Shown: positions 15,062-26,600 of the stretch, piece after piece
Layout of the letters: each line of letters opens with the position of its first letter
Numbering within the stretch: the stretch's first letter is position 1
Assembly (NCBI GenBank): GCA_029964075.1
Contig: CM057136.1
Span: 12,400,001-12,464,000, forward strand
Reading direction: 5' to 3'
DNA from: Patiria pectinifera
Taxonomy: Eukaryota; Echinodermata; Asteroidea; Valvatida; Asterinidae
Length of the DNA: 64,000 bases
The notes under the pieces: generated by a model
What the model was told of the DNA's origin: nothing
Database searches by the model: none
What the model saw: the letters and a program-made list of their open reading frames with translations, nothing else
Made by a program: the position numbers and the translations under genes

Positions 15062-16606
15062 TACGAAAGCCCTGTAGTGCCATAGAGATTTTTTTCTCGA
15101 AGTTCGTTTTGAGGAGATTTTTTTTTCTCGAAGTTCGTTTTTAGGAGATTTTTTTTCTCGAAGTTCGTTTTGAGGAGATTTTTTTTCTCGAAGTTCGTTT
15201 TGAGGAGATTTTTTTTCTCGAAGTTCGTTTTGAGGAGATTTTTTTTCTCGAAGTTCGTTTTGAGGAGATTTTTTTTCTCGAAGTTCGTTTTGAGGAGATT
15301 TTTTTTCTCGAAGTTCGTTTTGAGGAGATTTTTTTTCTCGAAGTTCGTTTTGAGGAGATTTTTTTTTCTCGAAGTTCGTTTTGAGGAGATTTTTTTTCTC
15401 GAAGTTCGTTTTGAGGAGATTTTTTTTCTCGAAGTTCGTTTTTACGAGATTTTTATGAAGTTTTATGAAGTGACGTAGCCCCTAAAGGGACATCCAAAAT
15501 TATTTTTTTATCTCGTGCGCACGACATAATATCTCGTGCGCACGAGATAATTATCACGTGCGCACGACATATATCTCGTGCGCACGACATATCTCGTGCG
15601 CACGACATACATCTCATGGAATGTCGGACGCTTCGCCCCTTTTCCACGTCGCCCCATGTCACTTCGCCCCTAACCACATCGCCCCATCCCCACTTCGCCC
15701 CATCCCCACATCGCCCCATCCCCACTTCGCCCCATTCTCACTTCGCCCCATTCTCACTTCGCCACATCCCCACTTCGCCCCAGCTTTTACATGTAAAAAA
15801 AAATCTCATCTAAATGTATTTTATTGGCTTAAAAACAATTCCAACAGATTCACTAATTGCTAAGCAACGGAAAGAATTAGCCCACCAATATTGACCAAAT
15901 GAACAATTCATAACAAACCTCTCAAGCTATCACTCTCCGCTACCGAGAAAAAAAGCTTGAAGTAAAAGATCCAACTTTGTTCCCAACCCGGCTATACCAA
16001 CCCGTCTCCCACTTATCTGAGAACGACAATACCAATCTACATGGGGCGAAGTGGGGATGGGGCTAAGTGGGGATGGGGCGAAGCGGGGATGGGGCGAAGT
16101 GGGGATGGGCGAAGCGGGGATGGGGCGAAGTGGAATTGGGGCGAAGCGGGGATGGGGCGAAGTGATTAGGGGCGAAGTGACATGGGGCGACGTGGAAATG
16201 GGGCGAAGCGTCCGACACCCATCTCATGCGCACGAGATATATGTCGTGCGCACGAGATATTATGTCGTGCGCACGAGATAAAAAAATAATTTTGGATGTC
16301 CCTTTAGGGGCTCCGTAACTTCATAAAACTTCATAAAAATCTCCTAAAAACGAACTTCGAGAAAAAAAATCTCCTCAAAACGAACTTCGAGAAAAAAAAT
16401 CTCCTCAAAACGAACTTCGAGAAAAAAAATCTCCTCAAAACGAACTTCGAGAAAAAAAATCTCCTCAAAACGAACTTCGAGAAAAAAAATCTCCTCAAAA
16501 CGAACTTCGAGAAAAAAAATCTCCTCAAAACGAACTTCGAGAAAAAAAATCTCCTCAAAACGAACTTCGAGAAAAAAAATCTCTATGGCACTACAGGGCT
16601 TTCGTA
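15062..16606. mobile_element. 1.5-kb fold-back element with tandem-repeat arms (TU/FB-like)
   Basis: Terminal inverted repeats begin TACGAAAGCCCTGTAGTGCC and the insertion is flanked by a perfect 6-bp duplication, ATAAAC, at 15056-15061 and 16607-16612. The left arm (about 15088-15450) is some twelve copies of a 30-bp unit (GTTTTGAGGAGATTTTTTTT then CTCGAA); the right arm (about 16340-16580) has about eight copies in inverse orientation. Inside are self-complementary TCTCGTGCGCACGAGA clusters (15513-15613 and 16222-16282). A second inverted pair of G/C-rich repeats (ACTTCGCCCCATCCCC) follows at 15640-15785 and 16038-16215. The non-inverted core of about 250 bp is AT-rich. Apparent reading frames are repeat artefacts. 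Arms of tandem repeats are the hallmark of FB (Drosophila) and TU (sea urchin) elements. Confidence 0.8.
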
Positions 16607-17016
16607 ATAAACAAACAAAATGGTAAGGAGTCCCGAAGGACCGGTTTCTTTTCCTTAATGCTCGTAAACCTCCGGCTTGTACGCAAACAAGGGATTTGGG
16701 GATTTGTCATGTGTTTAGACCGCTAGGCCTACTGGCCATTTTTTTTCCGGTAGGGATTACATTTCAAGTTTTATTTATTTCCTTCTTTTGATATCTTACA
16801 GTAATTTGAATAGAAACGGCTTTACAAATAGTGCGGCCTATATGGGCTATAATGCCAAGCGCTATATCCATGCAGAAACTTTTGCAAATTTACTCAATAA
16901 TACTAGCAGAGCAGAGCAGAGGTAGGCCTACAGGTACAAAGTACCTTGATTATAAAAGGTCTATAAAACCGGGGAATTAAGGTCGATTGAGAAAACAAAA
17001 CCAACAGCGATATGAA

Positions 17017-17189
17017 CACTGTTATTTCGGTTGTGTAAAAATCAGACGGTTGTGTGCTATTATGAACCTAGCAACCCGTTGTGTAAACTGTTGTTTATAC
17101 AACTTGTGTAAAATATTACACAACTTGTTCAATTTTTTTTTACGCAACTGGTTGCTAGGTTCATATAGTACACAACTGAAATAACAGTG
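17017..17189. repeat. 173-bp palindromic MITE
   Basis: CACTGTTATTTCGGTTGTGT at the left is matched inversely by the right end, and inner words GAACCTAGCAACC and GGTTGCTAGGTTC also pair. No clear target duplication was found. The flanks (16613-17016 and 17190-18067) hold nothing recognisable. Confidence 0.55.
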
Positions 17190-18067
17190 AAGTATTAACT
17201 CGCCACGTCGTAAAAGAAAAATTGTTATCTTTTTAGTGTTTGGAAACATCTTTATAGGATTAATTTCAACTCAGTGGCAACTTCAGTGTGGGAGCATTTA
17301 TTTAATTGCTTGAAAAAAATGAGTCTGAATTCATAGGCCTATTCGTTCAAAAGGCCATGGTCAACGCGGCCTGGAAAGTATGTCGGCTTTCCAAATAATG
17401 TGGAAGAAATAGAAAACCTATGCCCACGGTTGACTTGCTACGGATACAGTGATTGATTGGCTTGTTTGAAGAAAAAATACAAATGATCAGTTGTGTTCTT
17501 GCATTATGAAGGCATAGAATTAATTTCAAATACAAATTTTTGATCGCCACTTCTGTATATGTGCACTTCCTGAATGAAATGGTAACACATTATATACATT
17601 TATGTGATTTCATCCTATTATTACATTCAGAATAAAAAAAAGAAAAAGATCCCAAAAGAAATATCCCGCAATAATAAAACGTTGAACATTTTGTTCACAT
17701 ATTGTGGTCACGTGATTCCAACTTTCAGCAAACTGTTCAGTGTCTTCTGCACTTCAGGTGTGTATCTCTTGAAATGCGATTGGTGTAAAAGTGGTGACGT
17801 AAACTGTTTAATGTGCGCAACATTACATGTAACTTAATGTAGCCCGTTGGTATGACGTCACAGGTAACAAAATAACCATCACTAAGATTTATTTCTAATT
17901 TTACATGGCGCTTCATGACATTAAGTCTTGAATAGGCTGTTTCGTGGATTTTATTGCTATATTAGATTGAAATAAAAGATGAAAACCCTCGGAGATTCAT
18001 GTAAAGCGTAAAGTCTTTATCAACGTTGCCCGATCGAGGCTTGCCTAAAAATTTTTTTTTTTTAAAT

Positions 18068-18150
18068 CCAAAGCTTTACACGGGTTGGACTCGAACCCAC
18101 GACCTTTTGCTTGTTGGTGCAAACGTCTTACCACTCAACCACCGAGATTG
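18068..18150 (-). repeat. tRNA-like / SINE head fragment
   Basis: On the minus strand a B box GGTTCGAGTCC (18087-18097) matches the consensus exactly, preceded by an A-box-like GTGGTTGAGTGGT about 50 nt upstream. The acceptor stem does not pair well, so a functional tRNA is unlikely. Confidence 0.5.
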
Positions 18151-19084
18151 ACAATAGAATGTTGGTTTGAATTTCACAACAAATTATTTAGAATGAATTT
18201 TTTTTTATCGGGAGATGTAAATTCAATACAAAGTATTGTTTTACCCTTCACCGACGTATTTTTGTAAACATTGTCTACTCAGTGGTTCACAGGAGGGCTT
18301 GCAAGCAGAACAAAAATACGTGGGGTAAGGGATCGGGAAAAAATGAAGTTTATCTCCCGTCCCATTAATTGTGTTTAGTTTTCCATTGAGGAAAGTGCCC
18401 TAACAATGAAGAATTCGGCCCTGTATCACTATTGAGTAGTGTGTTTCTTTTCAGGAAGCGGTCTCCATGCTCGGTTTAGATGCACTCTCTTCTTATAAGA
18501 ACAAAGGAGAAAAGTATTCATTTGAAGCGCGTGTGGTATGCGCGCGCGCTTCCCTGCCTATCCTACGCACGTACACGTGTACGAGCACGCACAGCACCTT
18601 TAGCAAGAACCAAAAGAGAGACAGGATGGAGACGCCATGATGTTATACTTCAAGCTTCACTTCTTCGTACTTTGGAGCAACAGGAAAACCACTGGACTTC
18701 AGCAAGGTAGGCCTAAATATGGGCAAATTCTGGGTAAAAAAAATGCTCTGTGACGACCGTAAAAGAAAAACATATCACTATCAGAAGGTCCGTAGGCCTA
18801 AATCCAGACTAACACGTTATCCGACGTTGGCGGCCATTTTTGTAACGCGTGCTGAAATTGCCAACGACAGGCCCTACTCTAACAAAGCAAAGTTTTGAAA
18901 CTGGTATAAAACAAGAATACAGTCATAAGTCTGAGAAATAGTCCATTGCCTGTTATGATTCATAAACATAGGCGTACAGTTTTGGATAATTATTAAATCT
19001 CGTCTCGAAACTCGAAGCTTTTTGTGGGCATTTCATTGGTGGTAAGTTTGGTCGAATTTGGGCGATTGTGTAGTTGGGCCTGCC

Positions 19085-19250
19085 AATTGTTTCCCCCCCC
19101 CCGGGCTGCCCCCCCCCCAAGACGTGGGGATTGTCACTTTTGAATTAAGTGACAAAATCCCCACCCCTCGGGCAAAAGTTATGTAACAATCCCCCAACCA
19201 TGCCCCATACATACGTGGGGCAAACTAGTGATTGCCTTTCCATGTAGTAC
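19085..19250. repeat. dispersed repeat with GTGGGGAT motifs
   Basis: C-rich block with inverted words GTGGGGATTGTCACTTTTGA and TTAAGTGACAAAATCCCCAC. An inverted, diverged copy lies at 60455-60600, sharing CGTATGTATG, GGGGATTGTCACT and the end GGCAATCAC. It is probably a MITE family. Confidence 0.5.
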
Positions 19251-20389
19251 GGCAATGGTAACAATGTAATTTCAGTGACCAAAATCCCCACCCTGGGGCA
19301 TGAAAAAACGTGACCAAATCCCGACGTCGGCCCTGGGGCAGTGAGGGGGGAGGGGGAACATTTGATAGGCGCATAACGTGGAGCATTTCGACGCTTACTT
19401 TCCGATCCTCATGCTGGGTTTCCAAACTCCTTTGTTGACAAACTTCAAATTCCTTTAGTGAAATACTGGTACATTACGGACCACATTCAAAGGGTTCACT
19501 GTGCACTTCGAAATATAATCGGAAGATCACGCCGATATGAATTTTTCTTTTTACTTTGTAATGGAAGAAAAACTCGTGATTTATGAACGGGAGTGTTTAG
19601 AACGTGATGAAATTTCACTTTCTGTGAAATTTCAGTTAAAACTGTTCTTCTTGCTGGGCGCTACAAGCGAAATCAAAGTGCGCCACATTAGGGGCCGCAC
19701 CACGTTAGGGTACATCAACAGTATGGGTTCCTCTTCAGTTTTAATCAAGTTAGAGTCACTGAGTGTTATAATCATTCAAAATGACTTCTTTATTCCAATA
19801 CAGCCTTCTACTAATTTTAACGACTCTATTGTTTTTCATGTTTTAACATTATCTTTCGGGGACTGAAAAATGCGATGTTCGTACGCATTTTACAGTTGAT
19901 GCTATGCGATCTATTTCAATGCGATTTTGCATGTTCATTGTGCTTCGCGCGGTGGTCGCCATGTTTACTGTTGTGATGGTTCTTCATCGTCGTTTTAATT
20001 AGGCCCTATATACCCAAAAATTACCTTTAACAAATTTAAAACCTCTCTATCCACGACACTCCTGTTGGTTTAGAATGACGTTAATAGTTTCATTAGTCCT
20101 ATAACCTAAAGGTGGATTTTTTTTGTTTTCTTATAGGATAGAACCCGTAACCGCAATTCGCCTCAATTTGCAGGGGGAACTGAAATGGGAGGGGTATCTC
20201 ATTGTGTGCAGAGGGTATACTCCGTGGATTTTTGACCAAAAATTAAAACAATCAAAACACTACATATATCTTGCCTTCCTCCGAGCGAAAGGGGGCGGGG
20301 GAGGGTGTTATACCACCGTTAGTTCAAGAAAAGATTCAGATTGTTTTCAGGTAGTGTGAGTAAGGGTTTCAAATAGGAAAGGACGGATT
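19251..20389. other. spacer between repeats, nothing firmly recognised
   Basis: A 109-codon plus-strand frame at 19537-19866 resembles no family known to me and has AT-driven composition; I do not call it a gene. The stretch ends where the 229-bp satellite begins. Confidence 0.35.
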
Positions 20390-23300
20390 TCATGGAGAGC
20401 TAGCTAGTCTGGCAACAACGTCCCACAAGTTTGAAGTCCGTAGACCCAAAACTCGTGGAGAAAATGTGACATAAGCAAGAATATTTTTCTTGTTTCTGTG
20501 TGTAAATTGCCATAGAGTAGGCTGTCAGCGGGCTTCACTCCGTGGTGTGCTTACTTGCTATATCTCGCCTTGACGGTATCTTGTTATGAGAAATTCCTGA
20601 TTTTTTTGACATGTATGGAGAGTTAGCTAGTCTGGCAACAACGTCCCACAAGTTTGGAGTCCGTAGACCCAAAACTCGTGGAGAAAATGTGACATAAGCA
20701 AGAATATTTTGCCCGAGTTTGTTTCTGTGCGTAAATTGCCATAGAGTAGGCTGTCAGCGGGCTTGAATCCGTGGTGTGTTTACTCGCTATATCTCGCCTT
20801 GACGGTATCTTGTTATGAGAAATTTCTGATTTTTTTGACATGTATTGAGAGCTAGCTAGTCTGGCAACAACGTCCCACAAGTTTGAAGTGCGTAGACCCA
20901 AAACTCGTGGAGAAAATGTGACATAAGCAAGAATGTTTTACCCGAGTTTGTTAGTTTGTTTCTGTGCATAAATTGCCATAGAGTAGGCTGTCAGCGGGCT
21001 TCACTCCGTGGTGTGCTTACTTGCTATATCTCGCCTTGACGGTATTATATCTTGTTATGAACAATTCCTGATTTTTTGGACATGTATGGAGAGCTAGTTA
21101 GTCTCGCAACAACGTCCAACAAGTTTGAAGTCCGTATACCCAATACTCGTGGAGATAATGTGACATAGGCAAAAAGATTTTGACCGAGTTTGTTTCTGTG
21201 CGTAAATTGCCATTGAGGCTGTCAGCGGGCTTCACTCCGTGGTTTGTTTACTCGCTATATCTCGTGTTGACTGTATCTTGTTATGAGAAATTTCTGATTT
21301 TTTTTGACATGTATTGAGAGCTAGATAGTCTGGCAACAACATCCAACAAGTTTGAAGTCCGTAGATCCAATACTCGTGGAGAAAATGTGACATAAGCAAG
21401 AATATTTTGCCCGAGTTTGTTTCTGTGCGTAAATTGCCATAGAGTAGGCTGTCAGTGGGCTTCACTCCGTGGTTTGTTTACTCGCTATATCTCGTCTTGA
21501 CGGTATCTTGTTATGAGAAATTTCTGATTTTTTGGACATGTATTGAGAGCTAGTTAGTCTGGCAACAACCGTTCCAACAAGTTTGAAGTCCGTAGATCCA
21601 ATACTCGTGGAGAAAATGTGATATAAGCAAGAATATTTTGCCCGAGTTTGTTTCTGTGTGTAAATTGCCATAGAGTAGGCTGTCAGCTGGCTTCACTCCG
21701 TGGTGGGTTTACTTACTGTATCTCGTCTTGACGGTATCTTGTTATGAGAAATTCTTGATTTTTTGGACATGTATGGAGAGCTAGTTAGTCCGGCAACAAC
21801 GTCCAACAAGTTTGAAGTCCGTATACCCAATACTCGTGGAGAAAATGTGACATAAGCAAGAATATTTTGCCCGAGTTTGTTTCTGTGCGTAAATTGCCAT
21901 AGAGTAGGCTGTCAGCGGGCTTGAATCCGTGGTGTGTTTACTCGCTATATCTCGCCTTGACGGTATCTTGTTATGAGAAATTTCTGATTTTTTTGACATG
22001 TATTGAGAGCTAGCTAGTCTGGCAACAACGTCCCACAAGTTCGAAGTCCGTAGACCCAAAACTCGTGGAGAAAATGTGACATAGGCAAAAAGATTTTGAC
22101 CGAGTTTGTTTCTGTGCGTAAATTGCCATTGAGGCTGTCAGCGGGCTTCACTCCGTGGTTTGTTTACTCGCTATATCTCGTGTTGACTGTATCTTGTTAT
22201 GAGAAATTTCTGATTTTTTTGACATGTATTGAGAGCTAGCTAGTCTGGCAACAACGTCCCACAAGTTCGAAGTCCGTAGACCCAAAACTCGTGGAGAAAA
22301 TGTGACATAGGCAAAAAGATTTTGACCGAGTTTGTTTCTGTGCGTAAATTGCCATTGAGGCTGTCAGCGGGCTTCACTCCGTGGTTTGTTTACTCGCTAT
22401 ATCTCGTCTTGACTGTATCTTGTTATGAGAAATTTCTGATTTTTTGGACATGTATTGAGAGCTAGTTAGTCTGGCAACAACCGTTCCAACAAGTTTGAAG
22501 TCCGTAGATCCAATACTCGTGGAGAAAATGTGATATAAGCAAGAATATTTTGCCCGAGTTTGTTTCTGTGTGTAAATTGCCATAGAGTAGGCTGTCAGCT
22601 GGCTTCACTCCGTGGTGGGTTTACTTACTGTATCTCGTCTTGACGGTATCTTGTTATGAGAATTCTTGATTTTTTGGACATGTATATGGAGAGCTAGTTA
22701 GTCTGGCAACAACGTCCAACAAGTTTGAAGTCCGTATACCCAATACTCGTGGAGAAAATGTGACATAAGCAAGAATATTTTGCCCGAGTTTGTTTCTGTG
22801 CGTAAATTGCCATAGAGTAGGCTGTCAGCGGGCTTGAATCCGTGGTGTGTTTACTCGCTATATCTCGCCTTGACGGTATCTTGTTATGAGAAATTTCTGA
22901 TTTTTTTGACATGTATTGAGAGCTAGCTAGTCTGGCAACAACGTCCCACAAGTTCGAAGTCCGTAGACCCAAAACTCGTGGAGAAAATGTGACATAGGCA
23001 AAAAGATTTTGACCGAGTTTGTTTCTGTGCGTAAATTGCCATTGAGGCTGTCAGCGGGCTTCACTCCGTGGTTTGTTTACTCGCTATATCTCGTGTTGAC
23101 TGTATCTTGTTATGAGAAATTTCTGATTTTTTTGACATGTATTGAGAGCTAGCTAGTCTGGCAACAACGTCCCACAAGTTCGAAGTCCGTAGACCCAAAA
23201 CTCGTGGAGAAAATGTGACATAGGCAAAAAGATTTTGACCGAGTTTGTTTCTGTGCGTAAATTGCCATTGAGGCTGTCAGCGGGCTTCACTCCGTGGTTT

Positions 23301-23645
23301 GTTTACTCGCTATATCTCGTCTTGACTGTATCTTGTTATGAGAAATTTCTGATATTTTTTGACATGTATTGAGAGCTAGATAGTCTGGCAACAACGTCCC
23401 ACAAGTTCGAAGTCCGTAGACCCAATACTCGTGGAGAAAATGTGACATAAGCAAGAATATTTTGCCCGAGTTTGTTTCTGTGTGTAAATTTCCATAGAGT
23501 CGGCTGTCAGCGGGCTTCACTCCGTGGTGTGTTTACTCGCAATATCTCGTCTTGACGGTATCTTGTTATGAAAAAAAATCCTGATTTTTTTGACATGTAC
23601 GAAGAGCTTTTTAGTCTGGCAACAACGTCCAACAAGTTTGGAGTG
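20390..23645. repeat. 229-bp satellite array, about 14 monomers with higher-order structure
   Basis: The word CTAGTCTGGCAACAACG (with variants) recurs near 20405, 20630, 20857, 21097, 21327, 21558, 21785, 22016, 22244, 22470, 22701, 22929, 23157, 23386 and 23615, spacing 225-240 bp. Monomers contain the sequences around AACTCGTGGAGAAAATGTGA and GCTGTCAGCGGGCTTCACTC. Two adjacent blocks of 912 bp (starting near 21462 and 22374) match each other better than neighbouring monomers do, so four-monomer units have been duplicated. The minus-strand frames in it recur because the repeat recurs; they are not genes. Confidence 0.9.
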
Positions 23646-23647
23646 AT

Positions 23648-26600
23648 TTTTTTCAAAATGGCGATGAGTGATCATATTCGGATGGAAATTTCTCCCAACT
23701 TTTTACGACCGGCCGAAGTCGCTGGCCCGATTTTTCTTCGCACATCCCCGCCTGGCTCGCTCTTCAAATCTGTAGCTAGCAGTTTGCAGTTTGCCACTCT
23801 GCAAACACCCCTCTACCGCTGTGCCACTGGCCAGAGGTGGATGAAATTAGTGGCGCACCCGGGGGGGGGGGGTGTTGACCCCTCCCACTCGTAGAGGTTG
23901 TTAATATTTTTATATTTTTTTTCGGGGGCGGGGTTTCATTTTTGTGGTCTACGAATTGACCGATATGTATGTGGAATATTTTCGAGTATTATAATAGGGG
24001 TGTATAAGTGGCGCCACCAACGTCAAAATATTTTCCCCTCCCACAAAAAAACACCCAATTTGTTTGGAAAAAAAACCCTCAAAATTGTGAGCACCCCCCC
24101 CCCCCCAGCTAAATCCTGGGTGCGCTATACTGGGTAAAATAGGCGCCAAAGATATCGGGAAAGTAGGAACAAAAATTTCCAGATAGTTTGCAGGCCTTTA
24201 CACAGTTTGAAAAGTTTGTTTTAAATTGCGCGCTCCAGTTCTGAAATTGCGCACACTATTCAAAACGAATAAGGATTCGAGCATCCCGCTCTTCAATCGA
24301 AAATCCAAATTAATTAATTGAACCAAAAAATCAGCTCATGTCGATGTCAAGCATTAAAAAAAAACCTTTTTTTTCTGATGCCAAAATTTCGGGCGAATTT
24401 CTTTGGATTCTTTTTAACTTCTACAAAATTTACCAATTGACGTAAAATGAACGGTTACCGTAGTCAAATTGATCGAACGAAACTTAATTTTGATAATAAT
24501 CAATTATTTAATATTGATAGATTCACGACGTATACCTTTGATTCCTTTTTAAATACTACCGGAGACCTGCCGGGCAGATGTAAATATCCAACTTAAGCAA
24601 AGTTAAAAAAAAATAATTAGAGGATAAAAACAAAATCAAAAAGTTATGTGCTAGCCAAGCTTTCAGGGGTCGGTCTGAGCCATAACAATGCCCCAGCCAA
24701 CCCCTTAGTTCTCTTCCGGGGTCTCGGTGTCCCCGACCAATACACACTTCCTTCCCTGTCCATCCATGTAACCCCGGAGGGCCAGGCGCCATGTAAAAGC
24801 AAAGAGCTAAGGGAGGAACAGGGCGGCACCCTAAGCCCTGATCCTCCGAGTGGACCACATGCCCTGAACCTGTACGAAGACGCCAACCTGGAACTCACGG
24901 ACAGTACCAGCCGCAGAGCTTACCGATTAAGCTAAGGTACCGTTGGTGTTTGACAACGGGAAATTAACCATCTTGTGCTCAATGTACTTAGAGTTACGCA
25001 ACAGTGAACACTATTATTATGCAGGCTTTTTTGAGCTATCGGGTGCGTCCAGGGGCGGATCCAGGATTTTGCGGGGGGGGGGGTCCGGGCACCTTGGATA
25101 TTTATATCCGATTATTGAGGACAGGGCGGACCGTGTTATTATTATATTTGATTAAAAATTATTTATTTTTCGTGTGTGTTTGACCGGTGGGGGGGGGGGG
25201 GGGGTCGTCCCCCTCTGGATCTGCGCCTGACTTCTACTATTTGTATTTGGACAGATACAGATTTTCAACTCCGTCACGACTATTTCAACATTATCACGTC
25301 TTCAGAAAATGAAACGATAATTTGTTTTGACGGATTTGTTTCCTCATCCTTAATTCTATCAACAACCAAAAACAAACATTTAAACGTAGATGAAAACAAC
25401 ATTAACCAGGACACCACATTACACTAGGGGGCCCTGTTCATGGTGTCCATATTTTATGTTTCGTACGATAACGCTTCTCTCGTAACCCCGCCTTGCTAAC
25501 AGGGACTAGGGCGCTGGGCCGGGAATTAAGGGCTGATGCCATTCACAGAATCTTGTGAAGGAAGTGGGGATGGCATTCTGGGTAAGATATCATGTCCTAT
25601 TATAGCCTTACATTTTTGATGAAATTTGGCCCCAAAATGACTTTCCTCAAAACGATGCAGAAATTCCTTTAGAGGTAAAAGGAGCATCAACCAACCTGCA
25701 AACACCCAATATTTTGCAGATTCGGGTAAAAATCATAGTTTTTTTGAGAAAAAAATCCTAATTTTTGACTGCTTTCACCCCATATTTTCGTCCAAATTTC
25801 ATTTTGGAAAGCACATCTGTCCAGAAATCGCATTGAAATAAGTTCTAGGGTCCTATGGGCATCTTTCCAGCAAGTTTGAAGAAATTTGATTTTTCGGCCA
25901 ACATTGGAAAAAATGCAAGGGGTTAGCCTTACTTTTTTGATGAAATTTGGCCCAAATATGACTTTTCTCAAAACGATGCAGAAATTCCTTTAGAGGTAAG
26001 ATGAGCATCAATCAACCTTCAAATATCCAATATTTTGCAGATTTGGGCAAAAATCATGAATTTTTAGAGGAAAAAAAATCTCAGTTTTGACCAATTTCAC
26101 CCCAAATTTTCGTCCAAATCTCATTTGAAAAGTGCATCTATCCAGAAATCGAATTGAAATGTGTTCTAGGGTCCTATGGGCATCTTTGCTGCAAGTTTGA
26201 AGAAATTGGATTTTTTGGGCCAAAATTTGAAAAAATGCAAGGGTTAAAGTCAAAATTATAGCTGCGGCTGTTTAAAGGGTTGAGGCGGTAAAATGGGTCC
26301 GAAGTAGCATACGCCGGCCAAATCACGATTTGCATGCCCTCAAATTCTTCAGTACTTGAGCATATTGTGGGCCATGCACTTGAGGGTTCGTAAACAGTGA
26401 GGGTGGAAGCCGTGCACAGGAACGTGAGCTTGTATTTGTGTGCAATCCGCATACAATTGGGGCTCTAAAAGCGCTCTATTTTGCATTGGAGTGTAGGCGC
26501 CGTTTTTCAAAATGGCGATGAGTGATCATATTTGAATCTCCCAACTTACAATCAGATTACCACCAAAAAATGAGGAAAAATAGAAAGACGATCCAACTAA

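Noticed and set aside
15170-15478. 102-codon repetitive frame rich in Phe and Arg
   Set aside because: It is the translation of a 30-bp tandem repeat in the fold-back arm.
19537-19866. 109-codon plus-strand frame
   Set aside because: No family resemblance, no splice or promoter context.
20623-23520. recurrent minus-strand frames of 69-92 codons
   Set aside because: They recur with the 229-bp satellite and shift in length with each monomer.
20390-23645. possible CRISPR-like array
   Set aside because: Monomers are contiguous 229-bp repeats without unique spacers, in eukaryotic DNA.
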